Assembly: GCF_017573465.1 (NCBI RefSeq)
Contig: NZ_JAGEPF010000018.1
Coordinates: 186,001 to 250,000 of the forward strand
Length of the DNA stretch: 64,000 bases
Reading direction: 5' to 3'
Source: Actinomadura violacea
GTDB taxonomy: Bacteria; Actinomycetota; Actinomycetes; Streptosporangiales; Streptosporangiaceae
Shown here piece by piece: positions 49,667 to 58,000 of this stretch. The translations under genes and the position numbers were made by a program. Numbering within the stretch: position 1 is the stretch's first letter; every line of letters starts with the position of its first letter. Under the pieces are notes generated by a model. That model made no database searches, was not told where the DNA came from, and was given only the letters and a program-made list of their open reading frames with translations.

Positions 49667-51118
49667 GTGAACGGCGACAGCGTGGAGATCATCAGCCCCA
49701 ACAACGTACTGGCCAACGCGATGCTCCGCTCGGTGGACATGGTCCGGCCCCGCCTGCAGGCGATGGGCCCCGACCGGGTCGCGTTCTGCGTCGGCACCCA
49801 GATCAACGGCGCCCCGCACCTGGGCACCTCGCTGGTGCAGACGGCGGCGTTCCTGCTGGCCAAGCAGACCAAACGCGCGTTCGGCGTCGACACCGTGGTC
49901 CGGTTCGGCGCCCTGGACAACGCCCCCTACGACGTGCAGCTCGACCCCGAGACCCACCACGCCTACCAGCAGACCTACTTCCACGCGCTCGGCGCTGAAC
50001 GGATCGAGGACCTGGTCGCCAAGTACTACCGGAGCATGTTCGACTCCCTGGCCGACGCCACCGGCGTCGACTACGAGGTCGAGACCTACACCAGCCAGCA
50101 GGCCAGCCCGGAGTTCCGGCACGAGTTCCTGGCCACCCTGGGGCGGCTCGACCAGATCCGCTGGCCGCTGGCCCCCTCCCACGGGCAGGTCCACCTGCGG
50201 TTCCCCTGCCCGCAGTGCGGGTGGGCGGAGAAACGCGCCGAGCGCACCGAGCTGCTGCGCACCGGGTCCGGCGGCGCGGACTTCGCCGCGGTGTGCACCG
50301 ACCACGGGCCCTACGAGGTGGCGGTCACCGCCGACACCACCACCTACCTGGACCTGGCCACCCTGTACCGCAACCTGGTCAAGGAACGCCTGGCCGCCCG
50401 CGACCACGTCACCTTGTCGGTGATGGTCAAGGGCGGCGACTGGGCGTTCGGCTGCCAGCTCGTCGACGAGGCCTTCGCCCAGCTCCCCAGCCTGACCCCG
50501 CCGCCCCGGGTCTTCACTCCGATGGTGCTCACCGACACCGGCGCGAAACTGTCGAAATCGCTGATCCGCGAGGGTAAGGTCGCCCCGCCGCCCGGCGCGC
50601 GCCCGTGGATGCTGGACGTCACCGCGTGGGAGGGCGACACCGACTCCTACGTCGACGCCCTCGTCTGGCTGGTCGGCAGGATGCTCGCCGACCCCAAGCA
50701 CTTCTACCGCTCCTACACCACTGCCGAACTGGACAAGCTCATGGCCGCACGCCCGACCGCCACCACACCGGGCCTGCGGGCCCGCGAGATGAACCTCTAC
50801 CGCCGCTACTTCGACCTCGTCGCCGCAGGAACGAAAACGATCGAGGTCCGGGTGCAGTACCCCAACCTGCGGCGCCTGGCCGCCGGCGACTACATCCGCT
50901 TCGTCTGCGGACGCGACGACGCCCTCACCCGCGTCAAGCGCGTCGCCCGGTACGGCTCCTTCGAGGAACTCCTGGACACCGAGGGCCCGGACAAGGTCAA
51001 CCCGGCCAGCCCCCGCGACCAGCAACTCGCCAACATCCGCCGCATCTACGGCCCCGAGAAGGAGGCCCTGGGGGTGCTGGCCATCGAGATCGAGCTCGTG
51101 ACCGGCCCCACGACCTGA
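49667..51118 (+). CDS. Class I aminoacyl-tRNA-synthetase-like domain fused to ASCH-like domain
   Basis: 483 aa from a GTG with GGGAGG 7 nt upstream. Residues ~1-350 look like a class I aaRS catalytic core: GAPHLGTSLV (HIGH equivalent, 51-54), CPQCGW zinc knuckle near 180, KGGDW, and GAKLSKSLI (KMSKS equivalent, ~294-298); the best comparison is class I lysyl-tRNA synthetase. No anticodon-binding domain follows. Instead residues ~370-483 form an ASCH-like domain (LVAAGTKTIEVRV, LAAGDYIRF). The fusion would activate an amino acid for a target other than a normal tRNA, perhaps a nucleotide or modified base. Confidence 0.72.
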   Translation: MNGDSVEIISPNNVLANAMLRSVDMVRPRLQAMGPDRVAFCVGTQINGAPHLGTSLVQTAAFLLAKQTKRAFGVDTVVRFGALDNAPYDVQLDPETHHAYQQTYFHALGAERIEDLVAKYYRSMFDSLADATGVDYEVETYTSQQASPEFRHEFLATLGRLDQIRWPLAPSHGQVHLRFPCPQCGWAEKRAERTELLRTGSGGADFAAVCTDHGPYEVAVTADTTTYLDLATLYRNLVKERLAARDHVTLSVMVKGGDWAFGCQLVDEAFAQLPSLTPPPRVFTPMVLTDTGAKLSKSLIREGKVAPPPGARPWMLDVTAWEGDTDSYVDALVWLVGRMLADPKHFYRSYTTAELDKLMAARPTATTPGLRAREMNLYRRYFDLVAAGTKTIEVRVQYPNLRRLAAGDYIRFVCGRDDALTRVKRVARYGSFEELLDTEGPDKVNPASPRDQQLANIRRIYGPEKEALGVLAIEIELVTGPTT

Positions 51119-51169
51119 TCCGTCCGGCCACCTGACCTGCCGCGATGCGGTCCCGGCGCCCGCCAGGTG

Positions 51170-54100
51170 TCACAGCTCGTCGTCGTCCTCGGCGGCGTCG
51201 GGGTCGCGCAGGTCACGGATCGCGCCGGGCGCCAGCTCGGGCAGCACGAAACTGTAGGCGCCGTGGACACCCAGGTGCCGGTTCACGAACGGCGAGAGCC
51301 GGGCCATGTCCTCGTCACGGACCGGGTAGCCCTGCGCCTTGAGCTGCCGGACGGCCGCGTCGAGGTAGACGGTGGTCCACAGCACGACGCAGTTCAAGAC
51401 CAGCCCGAGGACGCCGAGCTGGTTCTCCAGGCCCCGCTCATAGCGGTGGTACAGCTCGCCCTTCTTGCCGTGGCAGATCTTGCGGGCCAGGGCGTGCCGG
51501 CCCTCCTGCAGGTTGCGGACGTGCTTGATGTCGCGCCGGTAGGTCTCGTCGGTGTCGATGTAGGCCAGGATGTGCAGCGACTTGAAGATCCGGCCGTAGG
51601 CGGCGAAGGCCTCGCCGAGCGCCGTGGGGTGACCGTCGCGCTGCAGCATGGTGACCACGTCGTAGGCGCGGACGGTGCCGGTGTAGATCGAGGCGACCAC
51701 CCGCAGCATGTCCTCCCAGTTCCGCCGCACCTTCCGCAGGTCGATCTTGCCGCGGGCGAAGGTGTTCAGCGGCCCGTAGTCGGCGTCGGCGTTGATCCGC
51801 CAGCCCTTCTGATCGGGCAGGTCGGCCAGCGCGGGCCGGTAGGAGATGCCCAGCAGTTCCAGCAGCCCGAAGACCACGTCGGAGTAGGAGCCGGTGTCGG
51901 TGACCACGATCTCGGGCAGTTCCCCGCCGTCCAGGCCGAAGATGACGTCGACCATGTGCAGGGAGTCGCGGATCGTCCCGGACACGACCTTCGCGCCCCG
52001 CCCGATCCCTTGATCGTTCATGGCGTTCAGCCAGGTCATACCGCGCCGCGATCCGAAGAACTTGCGGTTGGGGCGGGCGAACGCGGCCGGGACCGGGACG
52101 ATGAACCGCATCCCGTCGACCGCGGCGACCATCCCGCCGCCCCACGCCCGCGCCAGCCCGAGCCTGGCCTGACGGGCGACCAGCGGAAGGTTGGCCGGGG
52201 CGAGAGTCTCGGGCCGGAAGTAGTTCTGGAACACGTGCGACAGCCGTGAGCGCTCCAGCGCGGGCACACCCTGCTTGGCGATCGGCCGGTACCCGACGTT
52301 CATCGAATGCGCGGCCAGGCACGCCGCGATCGAGATCGGCAGGTCCTCCAGCCGGGACCGGCCGCCCGACACCGCGGTGAACGCCTCCGCCACCGCCGGC
52401 TCCCACGACATCACCTCCAAGATGACCTCGGGCAGATCGACCCGCGGCAGCATCGCCGTGGTCCGGTCGCGCAGGTCCACCAGCGACGGCGGCTCCTCCA
52501 CCGCCTTCACCCCGGTGAGGTGGATCTTCCCGGCATCGTCCACCCGCACCTCGGTGTTGGCCGCCAGGCCGCCGCCGACGTGCCGGTAGGCCGCCTCCAG
52601 CGTCACGGCGTGCTCGGCCAGCAGCGCGTCCGGATCCTCGGGCAGGCCCAGGGTGGTCAGCACATCTGGCCGGACCGCCTCCCACGCCGGGCCGGCCAGC
52701 AGCGAGGCCTGCGGGTTGCGCCACTTGGTCGAGGCGTCGGCGTAGATCTCCCGGCGCTTCAGGGCCCGGTAGAACTGCTCCAGCACGCAGAAGGTGTAGG
52801 CGTGCCGGTTCACCGCGCCGCCCTCATGCTCGGGGTGACCGAACACCAGCCGCTTCCACGGCCCGTTCACCACGCCATGCTCGATCGTCCGCGCCGGGAT
52901 CAGCGGGGCGGTCAGCCGGCTGCGGTAGGCCAGCACGTCCGGCAGCCCCTTCATCGCCGCGAGGATCGCAGAACCCTCGGCGTTCGCGCCGAACTCGATC
53001 ACCCTGGGCAGCAGCTTCAAGAACCCCGACACCGTGGTGTACCGGCCGACCAGCTCAGACCGCCAGTCGTCGGGGTCGGCCGCATCAGCGGGCGGGACGC
53101 TGTCGCTGACCACCACCAGCGCCGCCCGCAGCTCCGCACGGGACACGATCGCCTCGATCGCCTCCCACACCTCCGCCACCCGCGGCTCCTCGTCTTCGCC
53201 GCCCCACCCGTCGGAGTCGAACAGCGCCTCCACCGCGACCGCCAGCCGGGCCGCGGATCTGGCGAGCTTGGGGTGCTTGCGGACCGTCTCCTTGTTCGCC
53301 GCCGTCTGCGCCTTGTTCAACAGCTCGGTGGCCATCAGCAGGTCCAGCAACTCCAAGGTGTCATCGACCGACTTGGCCTCCAGGAACCGCACCGTGGCCA
53401 GCAGCGTCGCCAGCCGGCGGCCGTCAGGGTGACGACGAAGCTGGGACGCGTCCGCGCTCATCCCGTACCTGGCCAGCTCCGCCAACCGGCGCGGCGGCAC
53501 CAGCGCCTCGGCGCCGAGCTCGGCCGTACCCAGCCCCATCACCTCAGCGACCTGGTCCAACGCCTTGATCATCGTCGGCCCCGACCCGCGCGGCGCCGGA
53601 CCCTTGCGCCACCGTTCCAGATCCGACACCCGCGACCCGGGCGCCACCTCCAACAGCTGATCCAGCACGTACCGCTGCCCCACCGTCAGCAGGCCCTCCA
53701 GCACACCCCACAGCCGCTTGGTGGTGTCGTCGCGGACCTGGGCCACCAGCCGCGCCAGCGTGCTCACCCCCGGAAGCAGCACCTGCCGCTCCCGCAGCCA
53801 CCCCGCCGCGTCGTTGAAGATCGCCTTCGGACCATCACCCGTCGTCCACGACCGGGCCGCCACCCACGCCCGCAGCTCCGCCTCAGCCGCCGATAACTCG
53901 ATCAGCCCGTACGCCTGCCGGATCTCCCACTGGTGATCCAGCTTCGTCTTGGCCCGCTCGGTATACCTCTTCACCTGCGAGGAGTCCGCCACCACGAGCT
54001 GCTCGGCGACGAAGTCCAGCACCGCCACCGGCACATCAAGGGGATCCTCCAGAAACGTCCCCAGCCACCGGACGGTCACCAGCTGCAGGCTGAACCCGAG

Positions 54101-54247
54101 CTTCATGTGATCGCCGCGACGACGCTCCACCAAGGCGCGGTCCTCGTCATCGAGGAAGAACACCCGCTCCAGATCACCCTGCGACACGGTCCCCGCGTAC
54201 CGGCCGAAGGCCGCCGCCTCATCATCCGTCAGGAACTCAACCGGCAT
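51170..54247 (-). CDS. tnpA: Tn3-family transposase
   Basis: 1025 aa from the ATG at 54247. DDE/RNase H-like transposase of the Tn3 family (usual size ~1000 aa). N-terminal PVEFLTDDEAAAFG is the family's DUF4158-like start. The catalytic region has VVTDTGSYSDVVFGL (second Asp) and a C-terminal NQLGVLGLVLNCVVLWTT segment holding the helix with the catalytic Glu region. It runs toward the cargo. The right repeat begins about 80 bp upstream of its start. Confidence 0.92.
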   Translation of the reverse strand: MPVEFLTDDEAAAFGRYAGTVSQGDLERVFFLDDEDRALVERRRGDHMKLGFSLQLVTVRWLGTFLEDPLDVPVAVLDFVAEQLVVADSSQVKRYTERAKTKLDHQWEIRQAYGLIELSAAEAELRAWVAARSWTTGDGPKAIFNDAAGWLRERQVLLPGVSTLARLVAQVRDDTTKRLWGVLEGLLTVGQRYVLDQLLEVAPGSRVSDLERWRKGPAPRGSGPTMIKALDQVAEVMGLGTAELGAEALVPPRRLAELARYGMSADASQLRRHPDGRRLATLLATVRFLEAKSVDDTLELLDLLMATELLNKAQTAANKETVRKHPKLARSAARLAVAVEALFDSDGWGGEDEEPRVAEVWEAIEAIVSRAELRAALVVVSDSVPPADAADPDDWRSELVGRYTTVSGFLKLLPRVIEFGANAEGSAILAAMKGLPDVLAYRSRLTAPLIPARTIEHGVVNGPWKRLVFGHPEHEGGAVNRHAYTFCVLEQFYRALKRREIYADASTKWRNPQASLLAGPAWEAVRPDVLTTLGLPEDPDALLAEHAVTLEAAYRHVGGGLAANTEVRVDDAGKIHLTGVKAVEEPPSLVDLRDRTTAMLPRVDLPEVILEVMSWEPAVAEAFTAVSGGRSRLEDLPISIAACLAAHSMNVGYRPIAKQGVPALERSRLSHVFQNYFRPETLAPANLPLVARQARLGLARAWGGGMVAAVDGMRFIVPVPAAFARPNRKFFGSRRGMTWLNAMNDQGIGRGAKVVSGTIRDSLHMVDVIFGLDGGELPEIVVTDTGSYSDVVFGLLELLGISYRPALADLPDQKGWRINADADYGPLNTFARGKIDLRKVRRNWEDMLRVVASIYTGTVRAYDVVTMLQRDGHPTALGEAFAAYGRIFKSLHILAYIDTDETYRRDIKHVRNLQEGRHALARKICHGKKGELYHRYERGLENQLGVLGLVLNCVVLWTTVYLDAAVRQLKAQGYPVRDEDMARLSPFVNRHLGVHGAYSFVLPELAPGAIRDLRDPDAAEDDDEL

Positions 54248-54326
54248 ACGCCGCAACGTAGGGCACACCCACACACGAACGACACAGAGTCACTCAACCG
54301 TTACAAGATTCGCCCGCTGGTCCGCT

Positions 54327-54413
54327 CCACCCGCATCCGAACGGCCAACGGCGGTAACTCCGCCCGAGCCGACTCGCTAACGCCGTTTTCCGTTCGGTTG
54401 CTGCTCAAGCCCC
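54327..54413 (-). repeat. Right terminal inverted repeat of Tn3-family element
   Basis: Reverse complement of the left repeat with 2 mismatches over 87 bp. Homology stops at GGTGG on the inner side, where the two ends diverge. Confidence 0.9.
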
Positions 54414-54460
54414 GATTCGGTCGGCGATCGCGGGGTTCGGCATGGCCGAGGCGGTCCTGG

Positions 54461-55693
54461 TCACGCCGCCCAATCAACGGCGAGGCGGCTGAGGGGCTTG
54501 TCGATGAGGAACCGCGGGTCGGTGGTCTTCAGCAGGTCGCGGTGGGGGTCGGTGGCCATGCGGAAGCCGGGCTCGGGCGCGTTGTTGCCGTAGGTGCGGT
54601 TCCACTCGGTGATCTCGGTGGCGACCTGGTCGGTGAGGGCGGCGGCGCTCGGGCCGTGGCCGATGGCGCCGATCTCCCAGTACCGTCCGGCGGTGTCGTC
54701 GCCTTCGCGGACGGTGAGGTAGGCGAGGCTGTCGGCGTCCAGGGCGGCCATGGAGCCCCAGCCGAAGTGCGGGGTGAATCCGGGGCGCCGGCCGGGCATC
54801 CTGGACAGGCCGTTGGGCAGGACGCACGCCAGCCACAGGTAGACCCACTCCCAGGTGGAGCCCTGTCGGAACTTCACGCCGGTGTAGATCTTGTGGGAGG
54901 GCTGGTCCAGGATCGTGCGCATCGCTTCGCGGTCGACGTGCTGCTCGCTGTAGGTCTCCAGCCGGATGTTGCCGTCCCCGGCGTGGGGGATCAGGGTGCG
55001 GACGTCGTCGCAGACGCCTTTGCGGAGCGGGACGAACGTGGCCATCTCGCACGAGGTGGTTCGCCAGGTGACGCCGTCGCGTTCGAGGGCGAACGAGCGG
55101 GAGATGCTGCCGCGGATCCGCATCGGGATGACTAGCCGCCCGCCGGGGGCGAGCTGGGCGAGCACGCCGGTGGGGACGTCGGCGGCGCCGACGGTGAACT
55201 GGATCCGGTCGTAGGGGCCGTGCTCGGGGAGCCCGGCGGCGCCGTCGGCCTGCAGCACGGTCACGTTCTGCGCGCCCGCCGCGGCCAGGCGGGCGGCGGC
55301 GTTCGCGACGAGGTCCTGGTCGACGTCCAGCGACCAGATGTGCCCGTCGGGGGTGACCAGGCGGGCCAGGAGCGCGGCGTTGTAGCCGGTCGCGGCCCCG
55401 GCCTCCAGGATGTTGTCGCCGGGTTGGGCGTCGAGTTGTTCGAGCTGGGTGGCGACGATGGAGGGCGCGGAGATGCAGGAGATCATCTCGCCGCTGGCGT
55501 CGTGTTTGATCGCGACGGCGTCGTCGGCGTAGGCGGCCTGCGGGTCGGCGTCCGGGATGAAGGTGTGCCGTTCGACGTCGCGGAACGCCTGGATGGTCGC
55601 CGGGGTCCGCAGGTAGCCGGCGTGGGTGAGCCGGGCCACCATGGCGGCGCGGAGCTCGGCGGGGTCGGCGGTGGTGGTGATGGTGGTCTCCAT
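54461..55693 (-). CDS. PCMT-like methyltransferase of the FxLD lanthipeptide type
   Basis: 410 aa from the ATG at 55693. The N-terminal ~220 residues are a protein-L-isoaspartate O-methyltransferase-like domain: SCISAPSIVATQLEQL, the SAM motif LEAGAATGYNAALLARL, and LAPGGRLVIPMR. The C-terminal ~190 residues are an extra domain typical of the methyltransferases accompanying FxLD-family lanthipeptides in actinomycetes. I see no precursor peptide or dehydratase next to it, so it is an orphan, possibly truncated from a cluster by the adjacent transposon. Confidence 0.7.
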   Translation of the reverse strand: METTITTTADPAELRAAMVARLTHAGYLRTPATIQAFRDVERHTFIPDADPQAAYADDAVAIKHDASGEMISCISAPSIVATQLEQLDAQPGDNILEAGAATGYNAALLARLVTPDGHIWSLDVDQDLVANAAARLAAAGAQNVTVLQADGAAGLPEHGPYDRIQFTVGAADVPTGVLAQLAPGGRLVIPMRIRGSISRSFALERDGVTWRTTSCEMATFVPLRKGVCDDVRTLIPHAGDGNIRLETYSEQHVDREAMRTILDQPSHKIYTGVKFRQGSTWEWVYLWLACVLPNGLSRMPGRRPGFTPHFGWGSMAALDADSLAYLTVREGDDTAGRYWEIGAIGHGPSAAALTDQVATEITEWNRTYGNNAPEPGFRMATDPHRDLLKTTDPRFLIDKPLSRLAVDWAA

Positions 55694-56317
55694 CTCGTTG
55701 AGGTTAGGGTTCGGCGGCTTGAGATCGCTGGTGAACACGGCGGCGGTCTGCTCATGAAGGGCGCCGTGCTCGGCAGGGTCGTCGAAGCCGGCGTGTCGGC
55801 CGAGCCTGCCGGCCGGCGGCCTACCGGCCTCCACCGGCGGGGGCCGGGGAACAGGCACGCGTTCGCGCCGCTACTGACTCCGCCGCCTACGGCCTCGGCG
55901 AGCACTCGGCCCGCGGTGTGAAGGGTCGTCGCGCTCGATGTTCAGCAGCGCTAACCCGAGCCTGTGCGAGGGCCTGGGGGCGGGGGCGCGCCGACCGTGC
56001 TCACGTCGCCGGTCAGGTTCACCGTGCTGGTCGAGCTCACCGTGCTGGTCGTGGGTGCGACCTCACCGGGACGACGATGCTGTGCGCCCGTCCGCCGATC
56101 CGGCCGTCGGCGGTGGCGCATCATGCAGGACCGTGACTGGGGTCGGCGAAGTGGGCGCGCAGCAGGTCCGCGTCCAGGTAGCGGGTCATTCATTGGAAGG
56201 CCCCCCGGGTTGGTCCAGGCCCGAGAGGCACGCCTCACCAAGGGCGCTCACACGGGGTTCGTGTGTGAGTTGTGGTCTTGCGGTGTTGTTCTCCTAGTGC
56301 TCGCTACGGTGGCGTGC
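55694..56317. other. Gap without a convincing gene
   Basis: About 620 bp between the orphan methyltransferase and the NUDIX gene. Short frames are low complexity. A leftward ATG at about 56186 gives only 22 codons (beginning MTRYLDADLLRAHFADPSHG) before a stop; it could be the start of a broken gene. No lanthipeptide precursor with an FxLD motif is visible. Confidence 0.4.
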
Positions 56318-56770
56318 GTGAGAACTCTTGCCCCGCTGATCGCGGACACGCATCTGCTCCTCAGCGTCCCTGATGGGCGGATACTGATGATGATCCGTTC
56401 TGGCACCGGCTACATGGACGGCCACGCCGGGCTCCCGTCCGGTCATGTGGAGTCCGGGGAGAGCGCTGACGCCGCAATCGTCCGGGAGGCCAAGGAGGAA
56501 CTGGGTATCGTCGTGCAGCCCGACGATCTGAGGTTCGTTCACGTGATGCACCGGCGCAGCGTCGATGAGCCGGGCAGCCGGGTCAGCTTCTTCTACTCGG
56601 CCGCGACTTGGGTGGGCGAGGTCGTCAACGCCGAGCCTGCCAAGTGCGCGGGGCTGGTGTGGGCCGACCCGGCTGGCCTGGATCAGGTGCCGGTGCCGGT
56701 CATCGGATACATCGCCGATGCCGTCGCGGCCGTGGCCGCGGGGGAGCGCTACAGCGCCTGCGGCTGGTGA
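56318..56770 (+). CDS. NUDIX hydrolase
   Basis: 150 aa from a GTG. A complete Nudix box starts at Gly in GHVESGESADAAIVREAKEE and ends LGI, matching Gx5Ex7REUxEExGU. NUDIX enzymes cleave nucleoside diphosphates linked to other groups; the substrate is not predictable. A TACGGT -10-like hexamer lies about 10 bp before the start, so the message may be leaderless. It faces the CYTH gene with 7 bp between the two stops. Confidence 0.88.
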   Translation: MRTLAPLIADTHLLLSVPDGRILMMIRSGTGYMDGHAGLPSGHVESGESADAAIVREAKEELGIVVQPDDLRFVHVMHRRSVDEPGSRVSFFYSAATWVGEVVNAEPAKCAGLVWADPAGLDQVPVPVIGYIADAVAAVAAGERYSACGW

Positions 56771-56777
56771 TGCGGGG

Positions 56778-57353
56778 TCAGGGGGTGAGGAGGAGGTAGG
56801 GGTATCCGCGGCGGTCGCGTTCACCGAGCAGGTCGTCGCCGACTTGCTTGACCGCGTCGGTGATCGCCGTGTCGGCTTGGTCGAGGTCCCCGGCGCCCTT
56901 GTATTCGAACTCCACGAACGCGCCGAGGCCGGCGACGTCGTCGATAGCGATCTCGACATCGCCGAGCATCCAGCGTTCGCGGTGCTTGTCGACGGTGACC
57001 AGGGTGGTGAAGCCGAGCGCGTCCAAGAGCGCGGCGACTGCTTGCCTGTCGGTGATCTGCGATTCGAATTCGTTGGCGTGGGTGGCTTCGGCTGCGCCGA
57101 GCGGGAGCCACTGCTTGAAGTTGATCGACGCCGACACTGCCTGGTGGCCGTGGTGGTCCTCGCGGAGCCGAAGCCACTCGCTGATCGGGGCGCCGTCGGC
57201 GTAGCCGTCGAGGAAGTCGCGGGCCGGGTGGTTGTAGTACACGTCCACCTGCCGGGTGTGTCCTTGCCGGGCTGCTCCGGCCGCCAGCAGCCGCTCGCGC
57301 AGGGCCGGGCCGTCGGTGACGGCGTATTTGCGTTCCACCTCGGTGTTTTTCAT
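56778..57353 (-). CDS. CYTH-domain protein (triphosphate/adenylate-cyclase-like)
   Basis: 191 aa. N-terminal TEVERKYAV gives the ExExK signature of the CYTH tunnel fold, followed by the expected Arg/Lys/Glu strands (WLRLRED, INFKQWLPL, FVEFEYKG). CYTH proteins include inorganic triphosphatases, thiamine triphosphatases and class IV (CyaB-type) adenylate cyclases. It is the last gene of the coupled radical-SAM-like operon (ATGA overlap). Confidence 0.85.
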   Translation of the reverse strand: MKNTEVERKYAVTDGPALRERLLAAGAARQGHTRQVDVYYNHPARDFLDGYADGAPISEWLRLREDHHGHQAVSASINFKQWLPLGAAEATHANEFESQITDRQAVAALLDALGFTTLVTVDKHRERWMLGDVEIAIDDVAGLGAFVEFEYKGAGDLDQADTAITDAVKQVGDDLLGERDRRGYPYLLLTP

Positions 57354-58000
57354 GCGGTCTCCTTCGTGGTGTGGCCGCCGCCGGGATCGGTGACGGCGGC
57401 GGTGGTTTCGATGAGGCGGGTGACGTGCCCGGCGATGGTGTGGAGGTCCTGCAGACCGTTGATCACCGGCACCTGCCGCAGAGACGCCCATGCCAGGTAC
57501 TGGCGCCGCACCCGTTCCAGGTAGGCGCTGCCGCGGGTCTCGAACCGGTTGGCTTGTGTGCTGGTCTGCTGGGTCAGGCGGGCGGCCGCGACCTCGCCGG
57601 GCACGTCCACCAGCACCGTCACGTCCACCGGCAGCGCGCCGGCCAGGGCGGCTTCCAGGGCGCGCAGCAGGAAGGGTGAGGAGCCGGCGACTGTGCCGTA
57701 GGCGACGACCGCGCCCGCCCAGCGTTCCAGCACCACCAGTTCGCGGGCGGGCGGGCACCGCTGCCCGGCAAGTGCGGTGGCGGTGTGCAGCCGCGCTGAG
57801 GCGAACGCGAGGGTCTCGGCGTCGGCGCCGAGGGACTCGGCCGCCATGATGGCGCTGCGGAGGGCCCCGCCGAACCGGGTGTGCTGCACGGGATCCAGAG
57901 CGACCGCTTGGCCGCGCGTCCACATGTCGACCAGGATGGCCGCCAGGGTGGACTTCCCGCAGCCGTTCACGCCTTCCACACAGACGATCACCGGTATCAC
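57350..58000 (-). CDS. Thymidylate-kinase-like P-loop protein
   Basis: 216 aa from a GTG with AAAGGAC upstream and GTGA overlap. VCVEGVNGCGKSTLA is a Walker A loop of the thymidylate kinase type. VVLERWAGAVVAYG corresponds to the family's DRY-like motif with Glu in place of Asp, and DVTVLVDVPGEVAAARL to the LID region. As one member of an operon with radical-SAM-like and CYTH genes it is more likely a specialised nucleoside or metabolite kinase than the housekeeping enzyme. Confidence 0.75.
   Translation of the reverse strand: MIPVIVCVEGVNGCGKSTLAAILVDMWTRGQAVALDPVQHTRFGGALRSAIMAAESLGADAETLAFASARLHTATALAGQRCPPARELVVLERWAGAVVAYGTVAGSSPFLLRALEAALAGALPVDVTVLVDVPGEVAAARLTQQTSTQANRFETRGSAYLERVRRQYLAWASLRQVPVINGLQDLHTIAGHVTRLIETTAAVTDPGGGHTTKETA

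Larger units (their letters stand above)
46319..54413. mobile_element. Tn3-family transposon with cargo
   Basis: About 8.1 kb bounded by 87-bp inverted repeats that begin GGGGCTTGAGCAGC and contain GAACGGAAAACGGCGTTAGC, close to the Tn3-family 38-bp end. It contains a Tn3 transposase (leftward), a serine recombinase with a candidate res site, a short unknown gene and a three-gene rightward cargo: unknown protein, AAA_28-like P-loop protein, and aaRS-like/ASCH fusion. The flanking 5-mers (GCAAC at 46314-46318, GATTC at 54414-54418) differ, so there is no visible target duplication. Confidence 0.88.

Noticed and set aside
55483..55905. FxLD lanthipeptide precursor upstream of the methyltransferase
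   Set aside because: All three frames were read; none combines a leader with F-x-L-D and a Ser/Thr/Cys core, and VFTSDLKPPN is only an in-frame extension of the methyltransferase.
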